Assembly (NCBI GenBank): GCA_944392865.1
Contig: CALXYD010000009.1
Coordinates: 1 to 46,529, forward strand
Reading direction: 5' to 3'
Source: an uncultured Alphaproteobacteria bacterium
GTDB lineage: Bacteria > Pseudomonadota > Alphaproteobacteria > RF32 > CAG-239
DNA length: 46,529 bases
Shown here: piece by piece, positions 43,755 to 46,529 of the stretch
How positions within the stretch are numbered: position 1 is the first letter of the stretch
Layout: the number at the start of each line of letters is the position of its first letter
Program-made: the position numbers and the translations under genes
Notes under the pieces: model-generated
Told to the model about the DNA's origin: nothing
Databases searched by the model: none
Seen by the model: only the letters and a program-made list of their open reading frames with translations

Positions 43755-44732
43755 TTATTCCAAAACTAAAGCAGGCTCTTCTGCCACCGACTCAGCCACC
43801 TCTCCGCCAACCTCAGCATTCTCAACAGCAGGCTCCTGCCCGTCTGTTCCCTCGGATTGGTCAGTTTCAACTGAAGTTACCGCCTGCTCCATTGCCGATT
43901 CGCCGTTTCCATTCTCAGGCGAAACATTTTTTTCATCTTCCGTCGCAACAGATTTGCGCCCCGCCAACAATCCGGCCAACCCGCCGCTTGCACCGTCTTC
44001 CGGTTTAATTTGCACATTTGCGGCTTCTGCCTCGCCCTTCTGCTGTGTGGCAACCGAGTCCGACACAGTTGCCGCTTCAGACATGTCCCCTGCATCCGGC
44101 TCGCCCGCCGCCTCAACAGCTTTCTCCGCCTCTACATCTAGCTCGCCCGCCGCCTCAACGGCTTTCTCCGCCTCTACATCCGGCTCGCCCGCCGCCTCAA
44201 CGGCTTTCTCCGCCGCTACATCCGGTTCTCCTGCTGCCGCAACCTGTTCCGAAGCAGCCTCCGGCTCATTTGCTTCCTCCGGCTCATTTGCTTTCTTAAA
44301 TCCACCCTTACGCTTCTTGAAATCAACTTTAATCTGATCTGCCTCTTTATCCCGATCCAATTTAGCATTATAATTTTCGCTCTTCGGCCGCGCCGCCTCT
44401 GCCGCTTCTTCTTCCATTTTTTGCTTGGTTTCCGTAACTTCCTTGATTATCGCGTCAGGAATAAGCCCCGTATCGCCACTCTCCACCGCCTTGGTAACCG
44501 CCTCAAACTTCAGCGCCTCATATTTATCTTGATACCATGTCAGCACCTCTTCAAGCTTAACTCCCTTGCTCATCGGATAATAAGCCGCACCGCCCGCAAT
44601 CAGACACAACAAAAACAGCACCCACAACGGATGTTTTAGTATGTACAGCAAAGCAAAAATCGGAAATGTAATGATACTCAGCACAATATAAAAAAATCTG
44701 AATACCCCGCTCCTTTTTTTACCTTCGGCCAT
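43755..44732 (-). CDS. Membrane-anchored acidic repeat protein
   Basis: A 325-residue protein with two closely spaced N-terminal hydrophobic segments (about 11-30 and 35-52) and a long, highly acidic Ala/Glu-rich cytosolic or periplasmic tail. It contains three near-identical copies of a 14-residue unit (GEPDVEAEKAVEAA) at about residues 165-210, plus a partial fourth. The segment between helices and repeats has a charged coiled-coil pattern (ETKQKMEEEAAEA). GGGAGG precedes the ATG. No family is recognised; the low-complexity tail suggests a spacer or binding platform rather than an enzyme. Confidence 0.75.
   Translation of the reverse strand: MAEGKKRSGVFRFFYIVLSIITFPIFALLYILKHPLWVLFLLCLIAGGAAYYPMSKGVKLEEVLTWYQDKYEALKFEAVTKAVESGDTGLIPDAIIKEVTETKQKMEEEAAEAARPKSENYNAKLDRDKEADQIKVDFKKRKGGFKKANEPEEANEPEAASEQVAAAGEPDVAAEKAVEAAGEPDVEAEKAVEAAGELDVEAEKAVEAAGEPDAGDMSEAATVSDSVATQQKGEAEAANVQIKPEDGASGGLAGLLAGRKSVATEDEKNVSPENGNGESAMEQAVTSVETDQSEGTDGQEPAVENAEVGGEVAESVAEEPALVLE
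44101..44238 (-). repeat. 42-bp in-frame tandem repeat (3 copies plus partial)
   Basis: CTCGCCCGCCGCCTCAAC begins at 44101, 44143 and 44185, exactly 42 bases apart, with a divergent fourth from about 44227. The period is 14 codons, so copy-number change keeps the frame. The first three copies are almost identical. Confidence 0.85.
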
Positions 44733-44830
44733 ATTATTCCTCCCATAACTTCGTTGTTATCCGATATCAACAACAAGCATACGCCGGCTATGCTTAAAAC
44801 ATACTTAACAAAACACAGCCTTAATGATAA

Positions 44831-46354
44831 TTATTCTTCTTCAACATAATGCCACTGGCCGGTTACCGCATTTTTTACGCATTTCCTCTTGTCAAACTCC
44901 GGCTTGAGCTTATAAATCGTTCCGAATTGTGTCGGATTATAATAAGTATTTATTATATCGCGATCCACATAATGCACGACTTCCGGCTTGCGCGTTTCAT
45001 CTGAAAATTTATTAAAATAGCTTTTCCCATACACAAATTTCGGTTTCAACCGTAAAATAAGCGCATTGATATCCGGTTTCGGATAAATCCCCGTCTGCTC
45101 GCCGATAACATCAAGCTGCCCGATAAGCTGCCAATAGTAAGCCGGGTCTTTTCCGAATAAATTATACATTGTCCCGTCGCCGTTAAACACATAGTCGCAC
45201 GGATTGATGGAGCGCGCAATATAATCCGGCAGATATTTCCGTTCGCCCTGAGAAACAATCAGTGCGCGTTGGAAACCGAAAACATTATAAACCGTAATAT
45301 ACAGCCCGGCAATAACCAACCAGATAACGGCTCGGCACCGCACGTATATTTTAGCCAACAGCGGAATACCGCACATAATTGCCAAATACGCCAACAACCA
45401 ATAGTAATATGAGTAGGGTGAAAAATAGAATTTGCGTTGCACAAACTCGCTGACAAACAATAAGGCTATCACACCCCAATAACGGTTTTTCTGCCATACA
45501 GCCACCGCCGCGCCACCAAAGGCGATACACGCCCAAATCAATATATAAATCGGTACTTCAACCACTCTCCCGACATCAAAACCGCGTTCAAGATTAAGAT
45601 TAAAGGTATAATTTGAATCATAATAAAGCCCGACCATATCGTAATATGCAAGGTATAAAACAAACCCCGCCAACGCTAACAGCGGAAAAATCATCGCCCG
45701 CGCCATATCCGTTGTTTTAATTGCCCCTTTATACCAAAAATAAAGCCCGCTCAAGCCTAAAACCGCCAAAGGAAACAAAGCCTTCTGCGCAAAGAAAAAA
45801 GCAATTATAAACCACGCGAACGCTGCAACCAACTGCCCTGTTTTCTGGTATTTTAAATACCGAAAATAATAATAAATACCGCCTGTCAGACAAAAAATCA
45901 TATAATTATCCGGGCGAAAATCCAATGCGTAAAGTTTATATCCCGGTGCCGCCACCGCTACCGCCGCTACCAGCCCCCACAATTTATTGCTTAGAAATTC
46001 GGCGTTAATACGATACACATACACCAGCGATTTCAAAAAAAACAAAAACGAAATAAGACAGACAATCTCCGTTATCGTCGCGTTATAGGCAAACATCTGC
46101 ACCAACGGAGCAAACAAATACCATAATAAAGGATTATGATGCTGAAAAAAATCCCGATACGGCACCAACCCCTGCGCAATTAAAAAACTGGAGTGAATAT
46201 GCTCAATATTATCGCCGTTTTGTGTCGGAACATGCGCGGCCATCATCACATACATAATTGAAATGCCGACTAAATAAATGCCTAGTATTGAAACTGAAAC
46301 ATACTGATTGCAAAAATCAGATACATCACGCCATATTTGCTTAAAACTTCGCAT
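44831..46354 (-). CDS. GT-C-like glycosyltransferase family membrane protein
   Basis: A 507-residue protein with about ten to twelve transmembrane helices. The first periplasmic loop has NGDNIEHIHSSFLIAQGLVPYRDFFQHHNPLLWY (about 46-79, read in pieces). This is the usual loop of PMT/ArnT-type GT-C transferases, with D48 and E51 at the catalytic-acid positions and PYRDFFxHHNP typical of the family. The C-terminal about 110 residues form a soluble periplasmic domain (YVFNGDGTMYNLFGKDPAYYW onward). Such enzymes use polyprenyl-linked sugars; the acceptor cannot be told. GAGGAG precedes the ATG, which overlaps the partial gene upstream by 14 bases. Confidence 0.85.
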   Translation of the reverse strand: MRSFKQIWRDVSDFCNQYVSVSILGIYLVGISIMYVMMAAHVPTQNGDNIEHIHSSFLIAQGLVPYRDFFQHHNPLLWYLFAPLVQMFAYNATITEIVCLISFLFFLKSLVYVYRINAEFLSNKLWGLVAAVAVAAPGYKLYALDFRPDNYMIFCLTGGIYYYFRYLKYQKTGQLVAAFAWFIIAFFFAQKALFPLAVLGLSGLYFWYKGAIKTTDMARAMIFPLLALAGFVLYLAYYDMVGLYYDSNYTFNLNLERGFDVGRVVEVPIYILIWACIAFGGAAVAVWQKNRYWGVIALLFVSEFVQRKFYFSPYSYYYWLLAYLAIMCGIPLLAKIYVRCRAVIWLVIAGLYITVYNVFGFQRALIVSQGERKYLPDYIARSINPCDYVFNGDGTMYNLFGKDPAYYWQLIGQLDVIGEQTGIYPKPDINALILRLKPKFVYGKSYFNKFSDETRKPEVVHYVDRDIINTYYNPTQFGTIYKLKPEFDKRKCVKNAVTGQWHYVEEE

Positions 46355-46529
46355 TACTCTCCTCTTCGGAAACTATACCAGCCTTGCCGTCCGGCAATTC
46401 ATACGCCTTCTTCAAACGGTATAACCCTTGCGGACGTTCTAATATCGTCAATTTTTTCGTCTTAAAATCAAATTCTTCCGTTCGTTGATACCCTGACGGT
46501 TCATACATTTCATCAATTAAATCTTCATC
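46341..46529 (-). CDS. Unrecognised gene, C-terminal 62 residues only
   Basis: An open frame enters from beyond the window and ends in TAA at 46341. It reads DEDLIDEMYEPSGYQRTEEF onward to EEESNAKF: polar, charged and without membrane helices. Its stop overlaps the glycosyltransferase start by 14 bases, and the GAGGAG ribosome site of that gene lies inside it, so the pair is coupled. Too little is visible to name a family. Confidence 0.65.
   Translation of the reverse strand, partial: DEDLIDEMYEPSGYQRTEEFDFKTKKLTILERPQGLYRLKKAYELPDGKAGIVSEEESNAKF

Overview
The window looks like a chromosome segment of an uncultured, probably host-associated alphaproteobacterium of moderate GC. The strongest clue is a circularly permuted, two-piece ssrA (tmRNA) gene. 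Other clues are the alphaproteobacterial SspB and ribbon-helix-helix pair, a DivL-type multi-PAS protein, a Man-type EIIA plus HPr pair without a sugar permease, and the gene order ihfB-lapA-accD. No phage, transposase, CRISPR array or rRNA was found.

Layout. Bases 1-2372 (minus) hold accD (cut by the window edge), lapA, ihfB and tsaB. Bases 2517-10382 (plus) hold a kinase-less PAS protein, an unknown acidic protein, a translationally coupled operon (unknown, EIIA, HPr, DNA methyltransferase) behind a near-consensus promoter, an unknown HExxH protein, and ftsH. Bases 10450-14518 (minus) hold an orphan, a membrane protein, folA, rnhB, a rhodanese and a lipoprotein. Bases 14608-18413 (plus) hold prmA, an M24 aminopeptidase P, a periplasmic CxxC protein and an unknown. 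Bases 18482-25783 (mostly minus) hold orphans, an amber-interrupted mini-gene, an isolated rplQ flanked by repeat-rich intergenic DNA, a 514-residue unknown, a U32 protein and a DUF3108-like protein.

Bases 25915-33715 (plus) form a cell-wall elongation cluster: ddl, miaA, mreB, mreC, mreD, mrdA, rodA and a small lipoprotein. Bases 33722-37230 (minus) are three unrecognised genes, one with an HExxH site and a possible papain-like domain, lying at the 3' side of a tRNA-Arg(CCT). Bases 37559-42548 (minus) hold yejF and yejE of a peptide ABC importer and a large membrane protein that looks like a degenerate alkaline-phosphatase-superfamily enzyme. Bases 42662-43734 (plus) hold ssrA, sspB and a ribbon-helix-helix gene. 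Bases 43755-46529 (minus) hold an acidic repeat membrane protein, a GT-C-like glycosyltransferase and a cut-off unknown.

How the genes work together: ddl makes D-Ala-D-Ala for peptidoglycan precursors, and MreBCD, PBP2 and RodA place lateral wall. ssrA tags stalled proteins, SspB delivers tagged proteins to ClpXP, and FtsH is a second quality-control protease. EIIA and HPr probably form a regulatory phosphorelay, here tied translationally to a DNA methyltransferase. All family calls come from reading translated sequence and motifs by eye; no database search was run. Residue counts and start sites are my own.
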